Positions 43,386 to 50,875 of a stretch of DNA of 64,000 nucleotides are shown piece after piece. Within the stretch, counting starts at the first letter, position 1. Every line of letters starts with the position of its first letter. This DNA is from Nocardioides currus (lineage in GTDB: Bacteria > Actinomycetota > Actinomycetes > Propionibacteriales > Nocardioidaceae), in assembly GCF_003057875.1 (NCBI RefSeq), contig NZ_PYXZ01000008.1, positions 124,001 through 188,000 on the forward strand, read 5' to 3'. The translations under genes were made by a program, and so were the position numbers. The notes below the pieces were generated by a model, which ran no database searches, was not told the DNA's origin, and saw nothing but the letters and a program-made list of their open reading frames with translations.

Positions 43386-44141
43386 ATGACGCAGGTCCCC
43401 GCAGCCACCCGCACCCTGCGGGTGCTGCGGTTCCTGGCCAGCCAGCCCTACCCCGTCGCCCTCGACCGCATCGCGAGCGCCTGCGACCTGCCGCGCAGCA
43501 CGGCCTACCACCTGGTCAACGCGATGATCGCCGAGGGCTTCGTGGTGCACCTCGAGGACGAACGCCGCTACGGGCTGGGACTCGCGGCCTTCGAGGTCGG
43601 CAGTGGCTTCTCCCGCCAGGAGCCGCTCCAGCGGGTGGCCCGTCGTCCCCTCGCCGCCCTCGTCGACGCGACCGGGCTCAGCGGCCACCTGGCCGTCCTG
43701 CACGGCAACGACGTGCTCTACGTCCTCGAGGAGCGCGCACCGGGCCGCCCCCCGCTGGTGACCGACGTCGGCGTGCGGCTGCCCGCCCACCTGACCGCCA
43801 GCGGCCGAGCGATCCTGATGGCGCTGCCCAGCAGCCAGGTCCGCGCGCTCTACCCCGATCAGTCGGCCTTCGTGGAGCGGCGCGGCAGCGGACCCACCAC
43901 GCTCTCGGCGCTGCGCCGACTGCTGAGCGAGTCGCGGCAGCGCGGCCACGCGGTCGAGGACGGCGAGGTGTCCGACGGGCTCGCCAGCGTCGCCTCGCCG
44001 GTGCTCGACCACAACGGGCACCCGGTCGCGGCTGTCGCGCTCACCTTCGCGCACGGCACCCCGTCGGACCGGGCGGCCGCCGGCGTGCAGGCGACGGCAC
44101 TCGAGCTGACGCGGCGCCTGGGCGGGGAACGCCGGAAATAG
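43386..44141 (+). CDS. IclR family transcriptional regulator (candidate hut regulator)
   Basis: A 251-residue IclR-type regulator. The N-terminal winged helix-turn-helix is VALDRIASACDLPRSTAYHLV. The C-terminal effector domain carries GLSGHLAVLHGNDVLYV, RLPAHLTASGRAILMAL and SVASPVLDHNGHPVAAVAL. It is located 0.8 kb from hutH and divergently arranged across a palindrome that also precedes the M20-hutF-hutI operon. I infer that it controls both hut operons, probably responding to urocanate or histidine as other hut repressors do. Confidence 0.9.
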   Translation: MTQVPAATRTLRVLRFLASQPYPVALDRIASACDLPRSTAYHLVNAMIAEGFVVHLEDERRYGLGLAAFEVGSGFSRQEPLQRVARRPLAALVDATGLSGHLAVLHGNDVLYVLEERAPGRPPLVTDVGVRLPAHLTASGRAILMALPSSQVRALYPDQSAFVERRGSGPTTLSALRRLLSESRQRGHAVEDGEVSDGLASVASPVLDHNGHPVAAVALTFAHGTPSDRAAAGVQATALELTRRLGGERRK

Positions 44142-44523
44142 ATGGCGGCCGACCTGCTCCCTCGGAAAAGAGCCGGCCGGCCGCGTCGGACGATCATGCG
44201 AATCGACCATGACTGCGGCGTGGAAAACCACTCCGCGGACCCCCCCGGATCCAGGTCTCCTCGATCTTCCCCGCCGTGGCGGGTCGAATCCGAACTGATG
44301 ACAGCCTCGCAAGTCGCCGCCCACAGAGGTTCCACTGCGGCCCCACGGTCGGGTAACAACTGAAGGTTCAACGTGGCGTGTCGAGGCATCCAGGGTCGAT
44401 GGGTGCGATAGCGCGACGTTACCGACAAGTAGGATCCATGTCACGGGAACGAGCCCTCGCCACACGGCCTCGTGGCCATAGGCTCCATGACACGCACGTC
44501 CTGATCGAGGAGAGCAGTCCTTC
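44142..44523. other. 382-bp intergenic region with the EtfD-like gene promoter
   Basis: No convincing gene is present; a 73-codon ORF beginning right after the IclR stop has no ribosome site and no recognisable protein features. The region is less GC-rich than its surroundings. At 44418-44435 lies GTTACCGACAAGTAGGAT, containing a TAC/GTA imperfect inverted repeat that could be a TetR-type site. Its TAGGAT also resembles a -10 hexamer, about 90 bp before the EtfD-like start. A GAGGAG ribosome site precedes the ATG at 44524 by 11 nt. Confidence 0.45.
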
Positions 44524-47500
44524 ATGCAGATCTTTGCCATCGCCGTCTCGCTGGCGCTGACCGTCGCCGCGGTCGCGCTGCTGGTCCCCGCCGTACGCCG
44601 CATGCTCGGCGTGATCCGCAGCGGCCAGCCGGCGCCGGGGCGCTCCGACAACCCGGTCGGGCGCGCGACGACGATGCTCAAGGAGACGTTCCTCCACACC
44701 CGGATGCTGCAGTGGCACTGGGTCGGGATCATGCACTGGTTCGTCTACGCGGCGTTCCTGTTCCTCAGCACGGCCGTGCTGGCGGCGTACTTCCAGCTCT
44801 TCGAGCCGTCGTTCGCCTGGCCACTGATCGGCCACTGGTACCCCTACGAGTGGTTCAGCGAGCTCATCGGCCTGCTCAGCACGGTCGGCATCGTCTTCCT
44901 CATCGTCTACCGCCAGTTGCACCACCCACGCAGCGAGGGCCGCAAGAGCCGCTTCTTCGGCTCGAACTTCTGGCAGGCCTACTTCGTCGAGGCGCTGGCG
45001 CTCCTCGAGGGTGGCGCCATCCTCTTCGTGCGCGCCGCGGAGTGGAAGCTCGACGAGGACGCCGGGCGCAGCCACTACCCGCTCGCCTCCTGGATCGGCG
45101 ACGCGCTCTACACCAACGACCCCGAGACCCTCGAGAACCTCATCTACGCCATCGCCGCGTTCAAGATCGCGCTGGCGATGATCTGGCTGATGGTGATCGC
45201 CCGCAACATCACCATGGGCATCGCGTGGCACCGCTTCACGGCGTGGTTCAACATCTACTTCAAGCGCGAGTCAGACGGGGGTACGGCGCTGGGCGCCATG
45301 AAGCCCCTCACGTCGGCCGGCCAGGCGATCACCCTCGACGACATCGACGACCTCGACGAGGACTCCGTGCTGGGCGTCGGCTCCGTGGAGGACTTCTCCT
45401 GGAAGGGCATCCTCGACTTCACGACCTGCACCGAGTGCGGCCGCTGCCAGTCGCAGTGCCCCGCGTGGAACACCGAGAAGCCGCTGTCGCCCAAGCTGCT
45501 GATCACCAGCCTGCGCGACCACGCCTACGCCAAGTCCGACGGCGACGAGGCCCACGCCGAGCGCGCGCTGATCGGCTCCGGCACCAAGGGCGAGAGCGGC
45601 GGCACCGTCGGCACCGACGTCCTCGACTACTTCTACAACCCCACCGACGCCGCCTTCGTCATCGACGAGGACGTGCTGTGGAACTGCACCTCGTGCGGCG
45701 CCTGCGTCCAGCAGTGCCCCGTCGACATCGAGCACGTCGACCACATCATGGACATGCGTCGCTACCAGGTGCTCGTCGAGTCCAACTTCCCCGCCGAGCT
45801 CAACGGGCTGTTCAAGGGCCTCGAGAACAAGGGCAACCCGTGGAACATGTCCGCCTCGGCGCGGATGGACTGGGCCAAGGGCCTCGAGTTCGACGTGCCC
45901 GTCGTCGGCGAGGACCTCGAGTCGCTCGAGTCCGTCGACTGGCTGTTCTGGGTCGGCTGCGCCGGGGCGTACGAGGACCGCGCCAAGAAGACGACCCGCG
46001 CGGTCGCCGAGCTGCTCGACATGGCCGGTGTCTCCTTCGGCGTGCTCGGCAACGGCGAGACCTGCACCGGTGACCCGGCGCGTCGCGCGGGCAACGAGTT
46101 CGTCTTCCAGGGGCTCGCGCAGCAGAACGTCGAGACCTTCAAGGAGTACAAGGTCAAGAAGGTCGTCTCGACCTGCGCCCACTGCTTCAACACGCTCAAG
46201 AACGAGTACAAGGACTTCGGCATCGAGCTCGAGGTCGTCCACCACACGCAGCTGCTCAACCGGCTCGTGCGCGAGGGCAGGCTGACGCCGGTCAAGGACG
46301 GCGCGGGCGCCGCGAAGCGCTCGATCACCTACCACGACCCGTGCTACCTCGGTCGCCACAACGACGTCTACACGCCGCCGCGCGAGCTGCTCGAGATCCT
46401 GCCCGGCGCCGAGTTCACCGAGATGGAGCGCAACTCCGAGAAGTCCTTCTGCTGCGGCGCAGGCGGCGCGCGCATGTGGATGGAGGAGAACATCGGCGAG
46501 CGCATCAACCTCAACCGCACCAAGGAGGCCGTCGGCACCGGTGCCGACCAGATCGCCGTCGGCTGCCCGTTCTGCCGCGTGATGCTCTCCGACGGGCTGA
46601 CCGCCGAGCAGGCCGCCGGCAACGCCCGCGAGGAGGTCGAGGTCCTCGACGTCGCGCAGATGCTGCTCGCCTCGGTGAAGGGCGAGCAGGCGACGAAGGC
46701 CGCACCCGGTTCCGCGTCCGCCGCAGCCCCGGCCACCGCCGCTGCTGGTACGGCGACCGCCACCGCCGCGACCGACGTCGCCACCAAGGACGAGCCGGAG
46801 GCCGGCGACGTCACCGTCACCGAGGACACCGTCACCGAGACCGCCGACGCCGGCCCCGCCGCCAAGGCGTCGGGTGGGTCGTCGCTCTTCGACACCCCCG
46901 AGGCAAAGGCTCCCGCGTCCGGCGGCTCGCTCTTCGACACCCAGGCGTCCGAGGCGGCGAAGAAGCCCGAACCCGCGTCGAGTGGGTCGCTGTTCGACAC
47001 CCCCGCGCCCGAGAAGCCGGAGCCGAAGGCCGAGCCGGCCGAGCCGGCCGAGCCGGCCGAGCCGGCCGAGGCGAAGGCCGAGCCGGCCGCGAAGCCGGCC
47101 GCCGACCTCGGCTCCGGCGGGTCGCTCTTCGACCTGGCCGAGCCCAGTCCGGCACCGGCCCCTGCTCCGGCCCCTGCACCCGCGCCGGCTCCTGCTCAGG
47201 ACGAGGCGAAGGCCGAGCCGGCCGAGCCTGCCGCCAAGACGGGCGCCGACCTCGGCTCCGGTGGCTCGCTGTTCGACATCGCCGCCCCGGCTGCAGCAGC
47301 GCCGGCCGCGAAGCCCGCCGAGCCCGAGCCGACCCCCGACCCGACCCCCGAGCCCGCAACGTCCGACGAGGCGGCTGCCGCGACGACCGAACCGCCGGAC
47401 GTCCCCGAGGCGGAGGCAGCGCCCGAGGCAGAGACACAGCCCGAGGCAGAGGCACAGCCCGAGCCCGCTGCTCCGGCGGCGTCGTCCGGCACCGTCAGCA

Positions 47501-48171
47501 CGCCCGCCACCGCGATCCCCGAGGGCGGCTCGCTCTTCGACCTCGAGGCACCCGCGCCCGTCGCGGCAGCACCGAAGGCCACCGAGCCCGAGGCGGCGAC
47601 CCCCGAGCCGGAGCCCGTAACGTCCGACGAAGCGGCTGCCCCGACGACCGAGGCGTCGGACGTCCCCGAGGACACCGGCACGACGTCCGACGAAGCGGCT
47701 GCCCCGGCGACCGAGGCGTCGGACGTCCCCGAGGCGGAGGCAACGCCCGAGCCCGAGGCGGCGACCCCCGAGGCGGAGGCAGCGACGTCCGACGAAGCGG
47801 CTGCCCCGACGACCGAGGCGTCGGACGTCCCGCAGCCCGCCGAGCCGGCCGAGGACACCGAGCCGCGCGAGGATCTCTCTCCCGGGGCAGCGCTCAGCCA
47901 GGCGGCCACGTTCGCGCCGGAGGGCGACGACCCCGAGACGGTCCCCGACGCCGACGACGCCCCCGAGGCACAGCCCGAGCCGGACGCGGACGCCCCGAGC
48001 GAAGAGCCCGCCGAGGAGCCCGTCGAGGAGCCCGCCGACGAGCCGACCGAGCCCGACGCACAGACCCAGCCGGAGACCACCGCACCGGCAAAGCCGGCCG
48101 GCGGTGGCGCCGTACACACGCCGAAGACCGACGTCGACATCACCGCGGCGGACTCGCTCTTCGACCTCTGA
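44524..48171 (+). CDS. etfD: EtfD-like Fe-S membrane oxidoreductase with giant repetitive tail
   Basis: A 1215-residue protein. The N-terminal ~250 residues hold about five membrane helices, the first at residues 1-25. Two 4Fe-4S motifs follow: Cys302-305-308-312 (CTECGRCQSQCP) and Cys388-391-394-398 (CTSCGACVQQCP). Two CCG (heterodisulfide-reductase-type) domains include ACAHCFN, CCGAGGARMWMEEN and CPFCRVML. This matches actinobacterial EtfD (Rv0338c-like), thought to pass electrons from electron-transfer flavoprotein, and thus fatty-acid oxidation, to the quinone pool. From about residue 725 the sequence is Ala/Pro/Glu-rich, disordered and unusually long. It carries seven SLFD motifs and four in-frame copies of a 44-bp genomic repeat. 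Confidence 0.9.
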   Translation: MQIFAIAVSLALTVAAVALLVPAVRRMLGVIRSGQPAPGRSDNPVGRATTMLKETFLHTRMLQWHWVGIMHWFVYAAFLFLSTAVLAAYFQLFEPSFAWPLIGHWYPYEWFSELIGLLSTVGIVFLIVYRQLHHPRSEGRKSRFFGSNFWQAYFVEALALLEGGAILFVRAAEWKLDEDAGRSHYPLASWIGDALYTNDPETLENLIYAIAAFKIALAMIWLMVIARNITMGIAWHRFTAWFNIYFKRESDGGTALGAMKPLTSAGQAITLDDIDDLDEDSVLGVGSVEDFSWKGILDFTTCTECGRCQSQCPAWNTEKPLSPKLLITSLRDHAYAKSDGDEAHAERALIGSGTKGESGGTVGTDVLDYFYNPTDAAFVIDEDVLWNCTSCGACVQQCPVDIEHVDHIMDMRRYQVLVESNFPAELNGLFKGLENKGNPWNMSASARMDWAKGLEFDVPVVGEDLESLESVDWLFWVGCAGAYEDRAKKTTRAVAELLDMAGVSFGVLGNGETCTGDPARRAGNEFVFQGLAQQNVETFKEYKVKKVVSTCAHCFNTLKNEYKDFGIELEVVHHTQLLNRLVREGRLTPVKDGAGAAKRSITYHDPCYLGRHNDVYTPPRELLEILPGAEFTEMERNSEKSFCCGAGGARMWMEENIGERINLNRTKEAVGTGADQIAVGCPFCRVMLSDGLTAEQAAGNAREEVEVLDVAQMLLASVKGEQATKAAPGSASAAAPATAAAGTATATAATDVATKDEPEAGDVTVTEDTVTETADAGPAAKASGGSSLFDTPEAKAPASGGSLFDTQASEAAKKPEPASSGSLFDTPAPEKPEPKAEPAEPAEPAEPAEAKAEPAAKPAADLGSGGSLFDLAEPSPAPAPAPAPAPAPAPAQDEAKAEPAEPAAKTGADLGSGGSLFDIAAPAAAAPAAKPAEPEPTPDPTPEPATSDEAAAATTEPPDVPEAEAAPEAETQPEAEAQPEPAAPAASSGTVSTPATAIPEGGSLFDLEAPAPVAAAPKATEPEAATPEPEPVTSDEAAAPTTEASDVPEDTGTTSDEAAAPATEASDVPEAEATPEPEAATPEAEAATSDEAAAPTTEASDVPQPAEPAEDTEPREDLSPGAALSQAATFAPEGDDPETVPDADDAPEAQPEPDADAPSEEPAEEPVEEPADEPTEPDAQTQPETTAPAKPAGGGAVHTPKTDVDITAADSLFDL
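47359..47828. repeat. Four in-frame copies of the 44-bp palindromic element inside a CDS
   Basis: Copies lie at 47359-47402, 47620-47663, 47683-47726 and 47785-47828. Each starts with ACGTCCGACGA and ends with (G/T)C(C/G)GGACGT. All four are read in the same frame and encode TSDEAAA-(A/P)-(T/A)-TE-(P/A)-(P/S)-DVP, beginning at Thr946, Thr1033, Thr1054 and Thr1088. The same element lies between genes at 11.1 and 22.4 kb. The coding copies use GAAGCGGCTGCCCCG where intergenic copies have GAGGTGGCTGCCCCG. Confidence 0.9.
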
Positions 48172-48188
48172 GCACCCGAGCCCGCACC

Positions 48189-48260
48189 GGGTAACGCCAC
48201 CCAGCAGGCACTCCCGCCCCCACTGACGGGGGCGGGAGTGCGCATTTCGTGGCGTTACCC
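48189..48260. terminator. Nested double hairpin after the EtfD-like gene
   Basis: An outer 12-bp perfect stem (GGGTAACGCCAC at 48189-48200 with GTGGCGTTACCC at 48249-48260) encloses an inner 14-bp perfect stem (GCACTCCCGCCCCC at 48208-48221 with GGGGGCGGGAGTGC at 48228-48241). It begins 17 bp after the EtfD-like stop and precedes the promoter of the RHH gene. It probably terminates transcription and insulates the next operon; the outer stem also looks like a potential protein-binding palindrome. Confidence 0.8.
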
Positions 48261-48277
48261 AGAAGCAACGCACCATC

Positions 48278-48330
48278 CTGACACCACTGTGACGTCAGAA
48301 TTGCTTGACGTGACGTCATCGTGGTGTCAG
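48278..48330 (+). promoter_or_regulatory. Promoter/operator of the RHH-DUF4097 operon
   Basis: CTGACACCAC (48278-48287) and GTGGTGTCAG (48321-48330) form a 10-bp perfect inverted repeat. Between them are two identical palindromes TGACGTCA at 48290-48297 and 48311-48318, 21 bp apart (two helical turns). TTGACG at 48305-48310 fits a -35 box, with a weak -10 around 48328-48333. Ribbon-helix-helix proteins bind repeated short half-sites of this kind, so autoregulation by the downstream RHH protein is likely. Confidence 0.65.
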
Positions 48331-48340
48331 AGTGATGCGC

Positions 48341-48874
48341 ATGGACATCACGCCGTACGTCGACTCCCTCCGCCGGGACCTCATGGCCGCCGCCGAAGCG
48401 GGCGGCGACGAGGTGCGCCAGGCGGCCGAGCGGCTGACCTTCGCCCTCGACCCGAGCGCCCGCCTCGCCCTGATGGAGGCCATCTCCCAGGCCGCGGCCG
48501 AGATCACCGCCGAGCTGCCGGACGGCGGCGTCGACGTGCGGCTCAGCGGCCGCGAGCTCGACTTCGTCGTCGACATCGCCCCGTCTGCGCCGGCCGTCCC
48601 CGCCCCGCCCGCGCCGCCGGCGCCTCCCTCCCCGGCCGACGAGGACGAGGGCCTGGCCCGCGTCACCCTCCGCCTCCCCGAGTCGGTCAAGGCCCGCGCG
48701 GAGGAGAAGGCGGCCGCCGCCGGCCACAGCCTCAACACCTGGCTGGTCAACGTCGTCCGGGCTGCCACCAACGACCACGCCGTCAGCGTCGACATCGACC
48801 TCTCGAGCCTGCCGTTCTTCGGCCAGGACTCCTCCCGCCAGTCGGGCAAGCGCCGGATGACCGGCTGGCAGTAG
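48341..48874 (+). CDS. HicB-like ribbon-helix-helix regulator
   Basis: A 177-residue protein. The first ~85 residues form a helical/beta domain (DITPYVDSLRRDLMAAAEAGG ... VRLSGRELDFVVDIA) followed by a Pro/Ala linker. A ribbon-helix-helix DNA-binding domain lies at about residues 108-145 (ARVTLRLPESVKARAEEKAA, SLNTWLVNVVRAAT). It resembles proteins labelled HicB-family antitoxins that precede DUF4097 genes in many actinobacteria. No HicA toxin is encoded, so it is probably a repressor rather than an antitoxin. The ATG at 48341 was preferred over the GTG at 48332. The upstream repeats suggest autoregulation. Confidence 0.8.
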   Translation: MDITPYVDSLRRDLMAAAEAGGDEVRQAAERLTFALDPSARLALMEAISQAAAEITAELPDGGVDVRLSGRELDFVVDIAPSAPAVPAPPAPPAPPSPADEDEGLARVTLRLPESVKARAEEKAAAAGHSLNTWLVNVVRAATNDHAVSVDIDLSSLPFFGQDSSRQSGKRRMTGWQ

Positions 48875-48953
48875 CACCCGCAAACGCCGTCAAGCAGCAC
48901 GGCCGACCAGCACCCAGGCTGGTCGGTAGGACTCTCACACCCTGGAGACACCC

Positions 48954-49775
48954 GTGGAACGCACCTTCGAGACACCCAACCCGATCGAGCTGTACGTCGA
49001 GAGCCACTCCGGCCTCATCACGATCACCGCCGCCGACGTCGACCGCACCGAGGTGACGATCACCGGCAGGCACGCCGAGGACTTCCTCGTCGAGCAGCGC
49101 GGGGACCAGGTCCAGGTCGTCGCCCCGCGCCCGGCGATGGGCTTCCTGGCAGGCAACGGCCACCGCTCGCAGGTCACCGTCCTGATGCCCGCCCACAGCG
49201 CGCCGACGGTCAAGACCGGCAGCGCCGACACCGTCCTCCACGGACCGCTCGGCGGGCTGTGGGTCAACACCGGCTCCGGCGACGTCAGCGCCGAGCTCGT
49301 CGACGGCGCCTCCGAGGTCGTCAGCGGCTCCGGCGACGTCCGCGTCACCGAGCTGCGCGGCCATGCCCGGATCAAGAGCGGGTCGGGTGACGTCACCGTC
49401 GACCGGTGCGACGACCTGAGCGCCTCGACCGGCTCGGGCGACGTACGCGTCGACACCGCCGTCGGCCAGCTGGCGATCAAGACCGGCTCCGGCGACGTCC
49501 AGATCGGCGAGGCCGCCGACGACCTCTCGCTCTCCACCGGCAGCGGCGACCTCTCCGTCGACGTCGCCCGCAAGGGGCGCTACGTGGTCAAGGGGGCCAG
49601 CGGCGACGTCCGCATCGGCGTCCCCGCCGGCACCCCGGTGTGGACCGACATCACCACGCTCTCGGGCCGCGTCCGGTCCGACCTGACCCCCGTCGGCGCG
49701 CCGGCCGAGGGCCAGGACCACCTCGAGATCCGCGCCACGACCGCCAGTGGCGACATCGTCCTCCAGCAGCGTTGA
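48954..49775 (+). CDS. DUF4097 beta-strand repeat protein
   Basis: A 273-residue protein built of short repeated beta strands. The motif (G/A)SGDV or GSGDL recurs about seven times between residues 100 and 220, as in DUF4097/adhesin-like right-handed beta-solenoids. There is no signal peptide, so it is likely cytoplasmic. It is 79 bp downstream of the RHH gene and shares its operon. DUF4097 proteins are widespread but uncharacterised; pairing with a HicB-like regulator is recurrent, suggesting a functional link. Confidence 0.88.
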   Translation: MERTFETPNPIELYVESHSGLITITAADVDRTEVTITGRHAEDFLVEQRGDQVQVVAPRPAMGFLAGNGHRSQVTVLMPAHSAPTVKTGSADTVLHGPLGGLWVNTGSGDVSAELVDGASEVVSGSGDVRVTELRGHARIKSGSGDVTVDRCDDLSASTGSGDVRVDTAVGQLAIKTGSGDVQIGEAADDLSLSTGSGDLSVDVARKGRYVVKGASGDVRIGVPAGTPVWTDITTLSGRVRSDLTPVGAPAEGQDHLEIRATTASGDIVLQQR

Positions 49776-49801
49776 CCGACCACACAACAAGGAGCACCGC
49801 C

Positions 49802-49912
49802 ATGTATGCACGCACCGAGCTCGAGCTGATCGCCCGTCACCACCTCGCCGAGCGCCGCACGGAGGCGACCGGCACCCGCCGCAGCCGGGCCTTCACCCGG
49901 CGCACGTCCTGA
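49802..49912 (+). CDS. Small 36-aa basic protein
   Basis: A 36-codon ORF starting at ATG 49802 with a strong ribosome site (AAGGAG, 7-nt spacer), 26 bp after the DUF4097 stop. The peptide starts MYARTELELIARHHLAER, an amphipathic helix, and ends in an Arg/Thr/Ser-rich tail. It has no membrane helix. The excellent ribosome site and operon position argue that it is real. Its length and basic character resemble the 36-codon ORF before the LuxR gene at 5708, though the sequences are not clearly related. Confidence 0.65.
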   Translation: MYARTELELIARHHLAERRTEATGTRRSRAFTRRTS

Positions 49913-49921
49913 CCGACCGGG

Positions 49922-50875
49922 TCAGGACTTCATCGCCACACCCCGGCGCCAGTAGCCCATGAAGGCGACCTGGCTCCGGTCGATGTGCAGCTCGTTGACC
50001 AGGTGGCGGCGCAGGCCCGTCACCACCTTCGACTCCCCCGCGATCCACGCGTAGAGCCCGTCGAGCTCGTGGCCGACGGCCCGCGCGATCGCGATCTCCT
50101 CGCCCGAGGAGGAGTAGGACGGCGTCTCCCACAGGTCCGGGTCGACCTCCTCCGCCGCGACCTCGACGGTCGCGCCGGGCAGACCCAGGTGGGCCACGAC
50201 CTCGTCGTGCAGCCGCTCGCCCAGCGGCGCGGACTCGCGCGGCAGCCACGTCACGCTGACCCCCGCGGGGGCACGCACGTCGAGGATGTCGGCGGCCGTC
50301 GGCACCTCCATGAACGCGGCGCCGGTCGCGGTCGGAGAGAGCTGCTCGAGGATCGTGCAGACGGCGGGTACGGCGGTCTCGTCGGCCACCATCAACAGCT
50401 CGGCGCCCTCCGTGGGGGCGAACTCGATCCCACCGAAGTCGAAGCCCTGCCGCGGGGCGATCATCACCACGCGGTCACCGGGGGCGGCGGCCGCGGCCCA
50501 GATCGAGCCGGGCCCGACCTCGTCGCCCTCCAGGTGCAGCACGATGTCGACGACGATCGTCGTCGCGGCGCCCGAGCCGCGCACGTCGCGGATCGTGTAG
50601 GTGCGCATGTGGCCGCGCTCCTCGGTGGGCTGGTCGAGCCAGGTCGACATCCACGTCTCGTCGGCCTCGGAGACGTCGCTGATGCCACCGGTCACCGGGT
50701 CGGGGAAGACGAGCTTGAAGCGCTGGTCGTAGCGGTCGCCCTCGACGCCGTACTCCCCCAGCTCGTCGCCACCGAGCTCGATCCGCACGAAGCTCGGGCT
50801 CAGACGCTCGACCGAGACCACCTCCACCTCGGTGAGCAGCATGGGCAGGACGGCGTCGGTGGTGCTCATGGTCAT
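49922..50875 (-). CDS. Siderophore-interacting protein (ferric-siderophore reductase)
   Basis: A 317-residue SIP-family flavoprotein. The FAD-binding motif is MRTYTIRDVR, and the segment DRVVMIAPRQGFDFGG follows. LLMVADETAVPAVCTILEQL forms the NAD(P)H-binding start, and the C-terminal block is YAWIAGESKVVTGLRRHLV. It removes iron from imported ferric siderophores by NAD(P)H- or ferredoxin-dependent reduction in the cytoplasm. The ATG at 50875 overlaps the ATPase stop by 4 bp, so it is the last gene of the uptake operon. Confidence 0.94.
   Translation of the reverse strand: MTMSTTDAVLPMLLTEVEVVSVERLSPSFVRIELGGDELGEYGVEGDRYDQRFKLVFPDPVTGGISDVSEADETWMSTWLDQPTEERGHMRTYTIRDVRGSGAATTIVVDIVLHLEGDEVGPGSIWAAAAAPGDRVVMIAPRQGFDFGGIEFAPTEGAELLMVADETAVPAVCTILEQLSPTATGAAFMEVPTAADILDVRAPAGVSVTWLPRESAPLGERLHDEVVAHLGLPGATVEVAAEEVDPDLWETPSYSSSGEEIAIARAVGHELDGLYAWIAGESKVVTGLRRHLVNELHIDRSQVAFMGYWRRGVAMKS

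Noticed and set aside
44142..44363. 73-codon ORF right after the IclR gene
   Set aside because: No ribosome site, no hydrophobic or domain pattern, and atypical composition; more likely part of an intergenic region.
45271..48276. Antisense 1001-codon ORF opposite the EtfD-like gene
   Set aside because: Composition is Gly/Arg/Leu-rich shadow coding from a high-GC gene; the opposite strand has clear Fe-S motifs and a good ribosome site.
48341..48874. HicAB toxin-antitoxin system
   Set aside because: The RHH protein resembles HicB-labelled proteins, but no HicA-like toxin gene is adjacent; the partner is a DUF4097 protein.
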